Below, piece by piece: positions 25,301-36,572 of a stretch of DNA of 64,000 nt. Made by a program: the position numbers and the translations under genes. The notes below the pieces were generated by a model. The model searched no databases, was not told the DNA's origin, and worked only from the letters and a program-made list of their open reading frames with translations. Origin of the DNA: Toxoplasma gondii ME49 (lineage: Eukaryota; Apicomplexa; Conoidasida; Eucoccidiorida; Sarcocystidae). The DNA lies in assembly GCF_000006565.2 (NCBI RefSeq), contig NC_031475.1, positions 2,131,190 through 2,195,189 on the forward strand, given 5' to 3'. Each line of letters starts with the position of its first letter. Position 1 is the stretch's first letter.

Positions 25301-28300
25301 AAGAAGCAAGAAAGTGATGAGCAAAGGTACTGCAGACGGGCACCGCAAACTTGCGACGTGTAAAAGTTCAACTCTGCGAATCATGTTGCAAGATCGAGCG
25401 CGGAGCATATCACGACTCTCTTGAACAATGCTACAGATGTTTAGCTGTCTACTGTTGTCCAAGAGGCGTGTTGTCGGATCCAAAGACAACCAAATCAGCT
25501 TCCGCTTTTCTGTCGTTCCCAAAAATTTGCTCCCCTTGTATCCCCTTTGCTCTAAAGGAAGAGAACATACATCCGCTTCCCCGAGCGTAGAAAAACGCAG
25601 ACGATGGAGACTCTCGCAAGGAGATGGACGAGCATCAATACAGAGGGAAGGGACGATTGCAGAGACGGGAACGGCAGTCTCTAGTTGCACACTTACCAGT
25701 AGACTGTGTAACGTTGAGGACATACACCTGTACACTATGTAAGAGACCTGCTGGGAGCCATTCCAACCCCATATCTACATTTAGTCGAAGCATTAGGACT
25801 TACGCTCCTCGCACAACGTACCGTAATAACAGAACTGTGACTTGGATCCCCATGGGCCTTGTGAGCCTTTTCGCCTTCCGCCTCCCACCACGCCGCTAGC
25901 AGATCCGCTTCTTCCAGGCCATGAGGGTCGACAAGGATGACCGAGCGGGAAGTCGACGTCAAACTTACTTTGCCCGCGTACTCGGAAACGCGCACCGCTG
26001 AAATTGACATGAAAACAACAAAGAAAAGCCCATGAAAACGAACGAGTATGGCCGTGCTCGCCCTGTCGAGCGCACAGAACGTGTCACGTATTGTCACGGA
26101 AGGGGGGTCGAGACGGGAGTCGGACCATCCTCAAAGCGAAGGACCGTAACTCCTCCCACTCTTCTGCTGTTGACTGAGGATGGCAGGCCTCGCCGCATCC
26201 ACCCGTGCAGACGACAGAGACAGTCGTGCGGCGCTGTGCCTGTCTGACGGCCATCTAGAAGACAGACACGCGCATACTGCACACAAAAGGGATGCTGCAT
26301 CTTTGAGTGCCTAAAACCTCAAAAGAAGTGTAAACGGCGTTTGTAAGGGATGTCAACGAAATGGTACAAGCTGTAAACAGACGAGTCCTAGGGAAACCCC
26401 TTGTCTGCAGTTCGGTACGTGCAGGCATCAGCAGAAGCTCCTTCATGTCGGTCTCCATTCTACGACATGGACCGACCTTTGATGGCTAAGAGGGGCCTCT
26501 CGGCGAGAACAGAGTCCTTCAAAGCTGTCGCGTGCTGCTCCCAAAGCGTGACAGTAACAGCGGCGCCGGAGTCGTCGACAATGCTCAGCTCTTTTCGCCG
26601 AACCTCATCCTTTGTATTCTGCGAGTTTCGATCAGAACGACGCAGATGACCTCGACCACAGGTGGATTGGGGAGAAGCCGCAAGAGTTCAGGTGCCTCGC
26701 GCGTGCACCACACCAGACAAAGGGTGACGGGCGCGGAGGGGGGGTTCCTGGTCGCTACGTTTTCGTGTGGATTCTGTCTTTGGACCACTTGCGTCAAAAC
26801 CAATGCACTAGCTGTGGTCGTTTCTCAAGCAGTTGGCCATCACCCGAGAAGCTACTGTTTTGTTGTGAAGTTGGTGAGACTTTGTGGAAAAGAACAAAGG
26901 GCGCACGGCAGCTGTCCTAGAGTTGTAGAATGCCAACGGACGCACACAGGCATGAACAGGTGGAAACGTACACGTCTCGAAGCAGGTTCCTACACAGTCA
27001 GGCGTTGACAGTCCTATTCCTACGCGTGAATGTGCGGACGAATGTACTATCCAGTCTACGCGTCAGCTTGTATTTCGCCTACGAGGATGCACAGGCGGCA
27101 TCACCAAAACATGCCACATGACTGTCACAGCCTCAACATCGTGTGCACGTACGGAGGACCACTGGCGGCAGACGCGCGCACCTGCCTAGCTGACAACTCC
27201 AAACGATCGGCCCGTACTGGCGCCCATCCTTTGCTTACCCGCGCAAGCACAGAATGCGTCTCGCAGAAAGAGGTCACGAATCCGATGACATCGACAACCG
27301 AGCCAACCAGAGAGTCGTCAGTCAAGGTCGCCAGCTTCAGAGGTGAAAAACTGCCGACACGCGGAGAGCAGAGAAAAGTAAGAGTAAGCAAAAAGACGTT
27401 GCGGCCTGAAACGAGTTGGGGGCGAATCGGAACTGGGGCGAGATCCGCGTCCCCGCATGTGGAGAATTCTTCCTTCAGCAGAGCACACAAAAGTGCATGC
27501 TCCAGCGGAGCAGTAAAAAATTCATGCTGCAGAAGTGCAGCGGAAACACATGCTTCAGTAGAGCAAATGCGCATGCATGCTCAGGCAGAGTACTGACAGG
27601 TTAGTGACACCGGGGCAGCGGGGCCGAAAAGCATCTGAGGAATGGACCTCAAAGCAGCAGGGTCGTTCTTCTGTATCACTGCTGCAGCTGTCAGCTGGCT
27701 TGTTTGCCTTACATTTGAGCGGGGATAGAAGGGTCATCGTCCATCTCAACAATCACGGCTCGGTCGTCGAATTTGATCTCGTATTCATGCGAAAGCGAGT
27801 TGTACTTCCTTGACGGCACAAGTCGACACACAGACGGATAAGCAATATGCCTAAGGTCCAGAAAACACGCATGGCGAATTGTGGATGGCTTCAGCCGGCC
27901 CTGATCACCATGTATCTAACAACAAGACACTGCTGTGCAGTTTGCAGAATGCAAAGCAGGTCTTAAAAAACGGCATCCTTTGTCCCGAAGTTACATGAGT
28001 GTTCTGCCGAGTTCCTTAAAGAAATTTATTTCTTTTTAAGTTTTTAATTAATATATTCCATAAAGCTATAGTTATTTGAACTGTAGGTTTATTGCGTTAC
28101 ATCGAACTAAGTTGCACGCTCCACCGCTTATACGAGCTCCCGTCAGTTCCCTTGAGTTTCGCCTGGTGAACGCTGAGAGGGACAACGCGCCAGAAGCGAG
28201 GGCGTCGACACCTATTAGACGTCGTCACTCTTGAATCCCAACACGTTCGCTTCTGTCTTTCTTTCGGTAGAAGGCAAAGTTACACGCTTCGTTGCAGAGT

Positions 28301-31300
28301 GGCTCATGGATCGTCAGCCTCTGAGCACCTTCGTAACACGGAGCTGCCTTTTGCCACCCGATCCCACAAGAACCAACTCCGTCTTCTCGCTATCCTCTCC
28401 TTGCCTCCATTCGAGTCACTTCTCAAATGCCACATGCTACTAATGAGAGGAGATGAAAGGTCCACCTCAAATTGAAAGATAACAGACGACAGTCTTACTT
28501 GTTAGCCGTGTCTATGGTCCCTCGAGAGAACTGGTAGACCCGGCCAACCTCGAGACGTGGATGCCACGTGGCCGCAACTCTGCCAAAGAAGCTCGCGCGA
28601 ATCTCTCCTTTCTTGAAGGCAAAGAACTCCCAGAAAACATTTGCAGGAAATACGTGCGACCGAAACGCGTCTGCAGACGACAGGCCTCGTGTGTAGCCTT
28701 GAAGAAAACGTCTCTTCGTCTGGCGTGAAACCGCGTCGCCCCCCCAAGCTACTTGCTCCATGAACCCTCTCTCTTAGCCCCTTTACTGACATACAAACTC
28801 ATGACCTTTCCCGGAAAAAAGTGTCTGAAGGCCCCTGGATTACATGTGTCGTCCGGGTTGCGAGCAACATTAACGGTAGAGAGACATACCGGTATATATA
28901 TATATATATATAGCGATGAGCTTACCTAGCAATTTAACGATGTGTGTATCTAATACAAGTATCAACACAGAAGGGGTGTGTAAAAATCCTGCTGAAGCAA
29001 AAAGACCAGACTTACAAGATGATCGATTATCGTTGCAGCGAAGACTTGGCTCTCGCCTCTCTGGTTTGCAAACAAGCGAAGCTCCGTCCTATCAGGGAAC
29101 CGGGAATTCGAGTAAAATATGAAAATGAGGCACGCGGCCGTCGCGGTCCACTATGGTTGCGCACATCTTTGGAGCCCTGCTTGGGAGGACCACGTTCGCG
29201 CTTCCATCAAGAAAACCACTGCATGTGGGAACAGCTGAAATACTCGCTGCGAAAGTAAGGAGATCCACTTGTGATGACGAAACGACACCGACACAGGTCA
29301 GCGTCTAACCACAAAACATCGAGAGTTGCAGAAGAACCGGCAGAGCGAGCCGAGGAACACCAACGAGAGCGACCTGTGCATGAGGCGTGATTCCGAGGCA
29401 GGCAAAGCAAGAATAACGGAAGGACTTGCCCAGCGTAGTGACGATCGAGACAGATGTGGAAAGGCGACGGAACAGACACCGGCCTTCTAGTCTCTTAGTG
29501 AATGTCGCGTGTGGCATACTTGTCGGCAACGCGGCCTTTGATCATCCAATCTTGGCTGTACGAATTGAGGTCCTTGATGCTCATGAGAATACCGCCTTTC
29601 TGGCGGGCGACAGCGCCACCGGTCTGGACAAGGAATGTGCCTGAAGAAGCAAAGAAGGAAATCGTCGAAGAATCTCGGCCACGCCCAGCTGACACAATCC
29701 TTCTGGTTGTGCTACTCGTATGATTTCACATTCCGCAACTTGCCATGCCAGGTCCGACAGACACGAGAAAAAGTCAGCAATCGTTTCACGGGAACTACAC
29801 TGGTTTGTAACTCCACAAACTGTTGCAACAACCAGACCACAGAGAATGTTTTCACAAACAACTGACCCAGACGAATATCCCAAGCATGCGACAAGAAGCG
29901 AAACCTATCCGTTTCCTCTTTATGGGGCTAAAGCGCTCTTCCTGTGGTGGTTCCTTGAACCAGCAGAACAAAGACGTTCCGCGTGTTGTTCTCCACATAC
30001 GAGACGAATCTCAACTTCCAACACTGGCACTGCCTTCTGTCCCATAGTGCAGGCAAGTAAAGCAGTTCCACTCCAGTCACATGAATTCTCTTCACCGAAT
30101 ACAGGCAAAAACATCCTGCACACTTAACTCACTAGAGAACAAGCCACCGTAGCTTTCAAACCGGTTTAACGAGAAAGAAACCTCTTACTGCGTTTGCCTT
30201 GTTCTCTGCCCCGCCTCGGCTTGGTGTCTTGCCTTGGTGACGGAGCTTTTGCGTTCTTCGGGAGTGCGTCGCGCCCTCGAGAATCTCTTTCCTGTTGCAG
30301 CAGAAGCCGAATAGGTGGCAAGGAAACACAAACAGATGAACAATGCAGACACGATCACATCGACAAGGACGATCAGTTCCGAATATCGACAGAGGCCTTT
30401 ACCGGTAGGGTAACGTCTCCAGACAGTCCAGCCGCACAACTGCAGCCATTCATTAAGCTGGTCAGAACCCGACGGGAAACCAGTGGAAAAGGGTTTCAAG
30501 CCGCAGAGTATTTACAGACACCCAGAAGTGTCTTATTCCGCACGGAGCACCGCCGACAGGAGACCCAAGACGTACATTCTCCAGGGAAGTGGAAACAGCA
30601 ACGATGTCTCGACAAGGCGTGTCATTTCCAGCATCGTTTTTGCAATCTTCAAGCCCCCGATGAGGGGCAAACGTTGTTGACGCAGGCAGCTTCGCCCAAT
30701 CGGAAGCAACGCGCAACGAAAGTGCGAAGACACAGCGCCTTCCTCTGCGAAACGTCACATGAGGGACACATCAAAACTTCAAGCAGAACTAATATCTCTT
30801 TCAATGATCGTGCTCGGCGTTTCTGCGTCCTGGCATAGGTGCCTTCGCGTCTACCTGTTATTCACTCACACTCCCATACACACCTCGAGATATGTACTCA
30901 TACATACGTTATAACACATGTGTGTACGCAAACACATGAGCTTATGTGGAGGCATGCCGGCGTGCGTATATATTGGTATAATCACGACATCTGTTTCAGA
31001 GCCTGAGGATATAGGGTTGCGCGCGCAGGCAAACGGCAAAGGCAGAATACACCACAACGAGGAAGTGTATACAGACGAGTTATCATTATCGTCTAGCGAC
31101 TTGTGCAGACAACAGCATCAGGGCAAGAAGTAAAAACGAGGCGAACAGTTAGATATCGAACATCAGAGGTTTCAAAACATAACAGCTTGTGTTTAAACAT
31201 GCCGCAGCAGAAAACGAAAACGTCCTGCCTTTACTTACCCGACTGTCTGGACAGAGAATCTCTCGAGAAGAATAACCGGCTTCGCGCTCCCGCTGATCAC

Positions 31301-32012
31301 AAAATTTGCGGGGATATCCTCCCGCCGAGCGAACACGCGCCCATGCTGGAGCGCTCCGGATCCGTTTGTGCTTCCATCGGTTGCGACTAGCCTGCACAGA
31401 GCACCCAGTGAAAGCAGTTGTTTACAGATCCGATTTGCTACATCCCTTTTTCAATTGCCATGTGACGAAAAGCACATCGAGAGATGGACTGTGCACAGAT
31501 TGCCGCCGTTTCTTCGCCGGACACGAAACAATGAAAACGAACGCGAGAAGTGCTACATGCACATCTCGGACGATGCGAGCAGTCAGGAATCTCGTACAAC
31601 CCTTCCGAATCGAAGGTAAGCGAAACACTGAGCAAAAACGCATCAGTCCTTATGTCCTCCCTTGCCACTGGCTCTTTGTACACAGACGCGACCGTCGCTT
31701 CCCACAACTAACAAAGGCGTACAACTACATTTATATATATGTTGCAGAGCGGGGAAAAGCAGATGAACAATGAAACATCATGACGACGCGATCATTGTGT
31801 TGAACTGCGGGACACATAATCATATTCGTGCATTCGTTCCAGATGTGTACTCAGGAGACAAGTCTGTTTGCTGGAAGCAAGAGTAAGATGACTTACAGGA
31901 CATTCTTCGCGCCTGCAGACTTCTGGGTGAGCACTGCAAGGCGCGGCCTCTCTCTGGTGTCCCCCCGCGAAACAGCGTCCCAGAAGTCTGAGGAGAGAGA
32001 GACATCGTTCAT
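22388..32012 (-). CDS. RPA1: Replication protein A large subunit (RPA1/RPA70)
   Basis: This is the largest subunit of the nuclear ssDNA-binding complex used in replication, repair and recombination. Read on the minus strand, exons are 32012-31897, 31391-31239, 30291-30189, 29623-29520, 29088-29016, 28611-28499, 27808-27713, 27350-27239, 26618-26477, 25997-25822, 25727-25697 (tentative), 25680-25571, 25227-25145, 24570-24454, 24013-23941, 23643-23530, 22798-22736 and 22474-22388. They total 1,866 nt, or 621 residues, close to human RPA70 (616). The N domain covers about residues 1-110, a linker follows, and DBD-A begins near 130 (MSIKDLNSYSQDW). DBD-B begins near 253 (SVVDVIGFVTS, VTVTLW). DBD-C carries a C4 zinc ribbon, Cys473, Cys476, Cys498 and Cys501, then LADPTGSLDCVALDEYG, ending IRDQLN. 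ATG 32012 is the first Met after an in-frame stop. The linker splice and the 31-nt exon are the least certain points. Confidence 0.93.
27473..27600. repeat. 27-bp minisatellite, about 4.8 imperfect copies, in an RPA1 intron
   Basis: Units start at 27473, 27500, 27527, 27553 and 27580, with lengths 27, 27, 26 and 27 and a truncated last copy. Each begins CT-N-CAG, has a central AGAGCA-like core and ends in CATG. Copies have diverged mainly in the A-rich right half. The array lies in the RPA1 intron between exons 27808-27713 and 27350-27239. Confidence 0.8.
27971..28017 (-). pseudogene. Nuclear copy of an organellar large-subunit rRNA fragment
   Basis: Read on the minus strand this segment contains AAGGAACTCGGCAGAA and then GTAACTTCGGGA, followed by a GG-x-TGCC end. 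This is the conserved 23S rRNA stretch around E. coli positions 1670-1700. It lies inside an RPA1 intron beside a small-subunit fragment, which fits a transfer from the fragmented, scrambled mitochondrial rRNA genes of apicomplexans. It is presumably non-functional here. I infer the mitochondrial rather than plastid source from the LSU-SSU adjacency. Confidence 0.75.
28018..28090. other. AT-rich spacer within the organellar insertion
   Basis: About 73 bases of strongly AT-rich DNA join the large- and small-subunit rRNA fragments. The composition contrasts sharply with the roughly 50% GC surroundings and matches apicomplexan organellar DNA, so I take it as part of the same transferred piece. 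Confidence 0.55.
28091..28159 (-). pseudogene. Nuclear copy of an organellar small-subunit rRNA fragment
   Basis: On the minus strand this reads AAACTCAAGGGAACTGACGG, then GCGGTGGAGC, then TTAGTTCGATGTAACGC. That is the near-universal 16S block around E. coli positions 910-975, in order and with few changes. It is far too short to be an rRNA gene of its own in the nucleus and sits in an intron of RPA1. I regard it as part of one organellar DNA insertion with the neighbouring LSU fragment. Confidence 0.85.
28893..28912. repeat. (TA)10 microsatellite
   Basis: An uninterrupted TA dinucleotide run of 20 bases lies in the RPA1 intron between exons 29088-29016 and 28611-28499. Confidence 0.9.
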
Positions 32013-34298
32013 CTGGTTCTTGACTGGGATAACACTCGGTGAGATGTCTTTTGTAGACTACAAAGAAAGTGGCAAGCCCGTAGCTGATTCGCAGTGCCGA
32101 TGGCAACAAGATACGTGGCGGAAAACAGAAGCCCAGAAAGAGTGGGATGCACGATGAGTACCTGCCACTTGTACACGCTGAAAAATGAACGAGAACCGGT
32201 GGCCGGCACAAGCGCAGACTACCTTCGCTGACCAGTGAAAAGAATGAGGCAGTCACACAGAGGATGCCCCAAGAGAGATAGCAGTGGAAGAATTTGGAGA
32301 AACACGGCAAACAAGGAGTTCAGACGTCGCCAGTTGCCTGTGAAAGTGCATTAAGGTCATAACGCACGCTGCACTGATGCAGGAATAACCTTGCGATCAG
32401 TCAGTCCTCGCCGCGCATCTTCAGGAAACCGGACGGCAAGGTCTGCTTGAGGCAAGTACGTGACGACAGCGGCGTGGAAGACGGAAGACTCGCTGGAAGG
32501 ACAGAAAAAGAACAAAATACACTGGAGAGGGAATAGAGGCCTTTTAAGTCATAAGGAGTTCTTCGCGGTCATCCAGCTGTCGGTAAATTGACATCAGGCA
32601 GCCCGGTGTACCGACGATTTTACCGCTGTTTGCATGCAGACTGGGCCAGCATCTTGAGTCATCGCTTAACTCTCGCACACGAAGAATGAAAATACATTTG
32701 AGAAGCGGAGCGACGTTGGAGTGACATGGCGTCAGCTCTTCCTTGCGAAACCCCGTACATCATACGGAGTTGCCTAACTATATTAGAGACACCCGCTATG
32801 TTCATTTTCGGTTGCATGCGCATGGACGAGGCGGGCCCTGGGCTCCCGTTGAGCTATTAGCAGGCCAGCAGTCAAACCTGCAGGATGAATATCCACCAGG
32901 AAACATGAAACGTGCACACCAAGCGTCATTCGTGCCTCTGGATAAGTGAGGCGTTCGACTCCGGCACACACGAAGCGACACTATACCCAATGTGTTCGAC
33001 AGGAACTCCCAACCTGTCTTGTTCGTCGCAACTACCAAACATGAATCGTCCACGGCTTCTATAGCAGCTAACTAGGTTGTAAGACTGCAGTCATTCACTC
33101 GGTAAAAGATATGCCTTTATTAGGATGCTGCATGCCACTGCTGCCCAAGATGAACTACGCATGCACGGAGCCGGCGTACAGCTGAATACCAACAGGTAAA
33201 GAGCTTGTCAATGCACGCTACCGCCCAGATGCTGTTAGCGCCAGTATGCCTGACAGATCTGGGTAAGCTGTCTGTTGTGCACTCAGAATTGCCACCACTG
33301 GTAAATGTCTTTTCAAAAGGAGGAATTCTGCATGAGAAACTAAGCATCCTGGTGACGGAGGCGCACAGTCGAAATAGGCGCCAGGCCTCTACCTAAGGAT
33401 TTGAATCACTCTATCAGGAAGTGTTTCTCTTCGATCATTGGGACATGCGAGAGAACATGCTGGACACACCATCAGCACCTTCTCTGGATTAAAATGATGT
33501 CTGAGGTGAATACATGCTGCCCGAAGTCGGCCCATCGGAGCTGTTGAGCTCCGGCATGAGTTAGGAAACCGGCAACCTGAAGTTGTGGGATACTAGGTAA
33601 CCGCAATACCACTTTATATCGGTGCATGCCCATCTGGAATCCGGCGTGCGATTCGATGGTGAATCGGAGAAGTTTAGTTAAATGACACCCGTTGGTTAGG
33701 TACGGTTTCTTGGATTGACAGGAAAAAAGGTGGGGCGTGCTCTTGGGCTGCCGAAGCGAAACGTCTGTGAATTGATAGTTACTGAAAATACGACACTTCA
33801 TTCCCATTTTGGAAGAGGAAGTTGAAAGTGGCAGCTCCCACGATGCGTGTGGCCAATGATGGCCCACCTCAAAAGTCGTTGGTGCATGCAAAAGAAGTGC
33901 AAAGACCCAGCACCTGATATTTACCATCGCATGATTTTACACGACCAGCACACTCAGGAAAGCTAGTTTTCTTTGTGACTGCTACACGTCTTCTACACAC
34001 AAGAAACGGCGGCAGTAGCACGTCATTCACTTTCCGCAGCCAACGCACCGTCGCATGTACTAGAATGTGACCACATACACCCTGTGGAGACTTTATTGCA
34101 GTGGTTCCGTCGTTGGTACGAGAGCAGCCAGCAATGATTTTTGCATGAACTCTGCAGAGACCAGACTGGAATTCACCCTTCAGTACCTAATCAAATAACA
34201 AACCCAGCCGAACACCGGCCGAGACTGTTCTTTACATTCTTGTCTGTATGCCGACCGTTCCTGCTGCGTTGCCTATTTCGCTCGTTCCTTATTCTGCC
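32013..34298. other. Intergenic region upstream of RPA1
   Basis: This 2.3 kb lies between the RPA1 start and the stop of the acetyltransferase gene, both on the minus strand. It should include the RPA1 promoter and 5' UTR and the acetyltransferase 3' UTR. A 151-codon minus frame with ATG at 33927 is of a length expected by chance, and I could not support it. Confidence 0.5.
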
Positions 34299-36572
34299 TT
34301 ACTCCCCCGATGTCTTCCTGTTATTTTCTCCCTGTCCCTTGCCTTCTGCCCCGTATGATGTTCCAGAAGAGTCGTCAACAAACTCGATGCCTCCTGCGCG
34401 AGCACTGCTATTCCAGAGGTTTCCCAGTGTCTCGCCGACCTTTCTGAAAGCATTTTGCATTCCAGATAATCCCCACTGGACGCCATCCTGAATATGCCCA
34501 TTGGCGAGGGCTTTAACCCCAGAGATGCCATGCGGCTGCTTCGCATCCGCAGCTATGGAGCATTCGCAACGACCCTCCAGCTCCGCCAAATTGTACGCAT
34601 ACAAAAAGGACCCATGCACAGAGCCATAGATATGGTAGAAGTCTTTAGAGAACTCAATCGCCTTGAATTTCTGCTTCTCATAGAAATGCAACGCTGCATG
34701 GTTGTATTCTACGACATGGAGAAACACGGATCGTGTCGGAAGCTTATTAACACACGGACAAGCAAAGTACGCGAGTGTTCTTTGAATGAGTTCTTGGGCA
34801 AGTCCCTTTTGCCGGAACTCTTCTGCAACTCCTAGCGTAAGAATATAAGCCAAATCCGATACGGATTCATCGGCTTGAAGATTAGGAAACGTCAAAGCGC
34901 AAGCCTCCTCCGCGGTTATTGAGACCGGGTGACTAACATCTGTGGCATCTTCGCTCCCACGACACACTGCACTGGTCATCGTCAGTACACCCGAGCGGGT
35001 CGCCTCCACGAGGTCGCTTGTCAGCTTCGTCCGTTTCTCCGAACACTCCTCTCCAACGTGACACATTCCTGAGGCGCTACAATCCCCATAATGGTGATTA
35101 GCGACATTCGAATAAAACCTAGTGGCACGCACAGACGGAACATGTGCACCAGACGACGCTGGCATTTTCTTTTGGCCGCATTTCGCGGCATGGGGTTGAT
35201 GCACCTGATGTTCCGCTGCATCTCGTATCAGAGCATGCTTACAACATGTGGGTATCTGCCTTGTAGACCGTGGCCCTGCTACAGGTCCTGGGGCACACGC
35301 CGAACCAGCAAGCTGCAAGGATTCGCGCCTCATTCTATACCACTTCCGTACGCAGTCCACATCATGTGATCGGAAGTAAGCAGACTTGAGGGATACCGTG
35401 ATTATACCAACAAGAAATTCCTCCGCACTACATCTGTCGTCGTTCTGCCCCTTCTCCAGCAGAGCTGGAATGACCGCCGATTCTCCAGCGTCTTCGTCAA
35501 CACAGCCATCCCCTTTCGGAGCGTTCATATGCCCGAAGTTTTCCTGAACGACATAATCTCCACTGTCGTCTTGAACAGATGAGCCAGAAGTGAATGATGG
35601 ATTGCCATGCCGGATAGAGCTCTCCGACGGTTGCTGCGCACTGGAGTTCGAGGGAAGCGTTGGTGGTCGTTGCGTCGTCGCACAGCTGCCTCGATCCCCT
35701 CGGCCGCGCCCAACTCTTGCACCAGCATTCAAAACACCTGGGGCCAAGCACTGGTGGGGGTTCCTGGCGAGAGTGCACGCATCTCCCCACCTGTCAAGCT
35801 CATCTGAAAGTGGCTCTTGGCCGGCCTTCCCGTGTGCGACGGAGCTCGCAGACTTCTCAGGAGTCGGATATGTCTCCGCAATTGAGGCGCAGGGATCAGA
35901 CTGCTTGTCTCCAGACAAAATTGTAGTATTCCTCGCCCTCTCGCTAACCCCGGACAAACATGTGTCCTGCGAGAATGCACGGTCTCTAGGAGAGGACGAC
36001 GGAGGGTGTCGGGCTGGAGTCAGCCTCGGCTGTGCACACGGAGTTGGGAGCCGTGGCAGCCCCTCCAAGTCTCGCTTTAAGACGACGGCGGCGAGCGAGA
36101 AGCATTCCCCCTTGCAGACGAAGTCATAAAACGTATGTTCATACTTGAACGGGAAAAGTTCCTCATGCAGCTGACGCAGCTGCGTGTAATCGGACGCTCG
36201 GACAGGGCGAAAGTGAATGCGAGACAGCGGAAGCTTAGAGATATCCGCATCTTTGGCGAACCTGTGAACTGGCGCAGTTAAAGGTGGCCGAGACGCACAA
36301 CTGGGAGGAATTGCCGAAGAGGACGACGGCAGCAGAGACGACGCAAACAAAAGACCTTTTCGTTCCTGAGGCAACTGGCCTGCATCTTCGGTTTCCCTGA
36401 AGGGCTCCTCGCTAGGCAGTCGCTCTGCTCCTGAGGGGATCAGCTGACTTGGCACAGATGCCGAATAAACCGAATCGTCCTCTTCGCCGACCTGCCCTGA
36501 GGCCTTCTGCGCACAGCCAGGCACTTCCGTGAGTCTGAGAGTGTCAGACCCCTCGACTCGCAGGCAAGACAT
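34299..36572 (-). CDS. NAA60-like (NatF) GNAT-family N-alpha-acetyltransferase with large insertions
   Basis: NAA60 enzymes acetylate N-terminal Met of membrane-protein substrates at the Golgi and plasma membrane. The protein, read as one exon, is 757 residues from ATG 36572. The frame is open further upstream without an ATG, so a 5' exon is possible. The GNAT fold is in pieces. Residues about 119-165 hold the first strand-helix unit (IHFRPVRASD, then FPFKYEHTFYDF and ECFSLAAVV). A short strand EEFLVGIITVSL follows a roughly 200-residue low-complexity insert. After another insert of about 150 residues, residues 572-663 hold YILTLGVAEEFRQKGLAQEL, with the acetyl-CoA motif RQKGLA at 587-592, and then VFLHVVEYNHAALHFYEKQ. 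Human NAA60 is about 240 residues. A C-terminal segment near 684-721 could form amphipathic helices. Family assignment rests on the whole motif series; NAA60 is the best fit. Confidence 0.82.
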   Translation of the reverse strand: MSCLRVEGSDTLRLTEVPGCAQKASGQVGEEDDSVYSASVPSQLIPSGAERLPSEEPFRETEDAGQLPQERKGLLFASSLLPSSSSAIPPSCASRPPLTAPVHRFAKDADISKLPLSRIHFRPVRASDYTQLRQLHEELFPFKYEHTFYDFVCKGECFSLAAVVLKRDLEGLPRLPTPCAQPRLTPARHPPSSSPRDRAFSQDTCLSGVSERARNTTILSGDKQSDPCASIAETYPTPEKSASSVAHGKAGQEPLSDELDRWGDACTLARNPHQCLAPGVLNAGARVGRGRGDRGSCATTQRPPTLPSNSSAQQPSESSIRHGNPSFTSGSSVQDDSGDYVVQENFGHMNAPKGDGCVDEDAGESAVIPALLEKGQNDDRCSAEEFLVGIITVSLKSAYFRSHDVDCVRKWYRMRRESLQLAGSACAPGPVAGPRSTRQIPTCCKHALIRDAAEHQVHQPHAAKCGQKKMPASSGAHVPSVRATRFYSNVANHHYGDCSASGMCHVGEECSEKRTKLTSDLVEATRSGVLTMTSAVCRGSEDATDVSHPVSITAEEACALTFPNLQADESVSDLAYILTLGVAEEFRQKGLAQELIQRTLAYFACPCVNKLPTRSVFLHVVEYNHAALHFYEKQKFKAIEFSKDFYHIYGSVHGSFLYAYNLAELEGRCECSIAADAKQPHGISGVKALANGHIQDGVQWGLSGMQNAFRKVGETLGNLWNSSARAGGIEFVDDSSGTSYGAEGKGQGENNRKTSGE

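Noticed and set aside
25235..25735. 166-codon minus frame treated as one exon
   Set aside because: Only 25680-25571 (and tentatively 25727-25697, in another frame context) has RPA1-like sequence and splice sites; the rest is intron.
28091..28159. A genuine nuclear small-subunit rRNA gene
   Set aside because: Only about 70 bases match, the pattern is organellar (bacterial-like), and it sits in an intron.
31792..32310. 172-codon minus frame as a separate gene
   Set aside because: It overlaps RPA1 exon 1 in another frame; exon 1 (32012-31897) is supported by phase and by similarity to the RPA1 N domain.
33472..33927. 151-codon minus frame with a hydrophobic N terminus
   Set aside because: The length is within chance expectation, the hydrophobic start is weak as a signal peptide, and there is no family or splice support.
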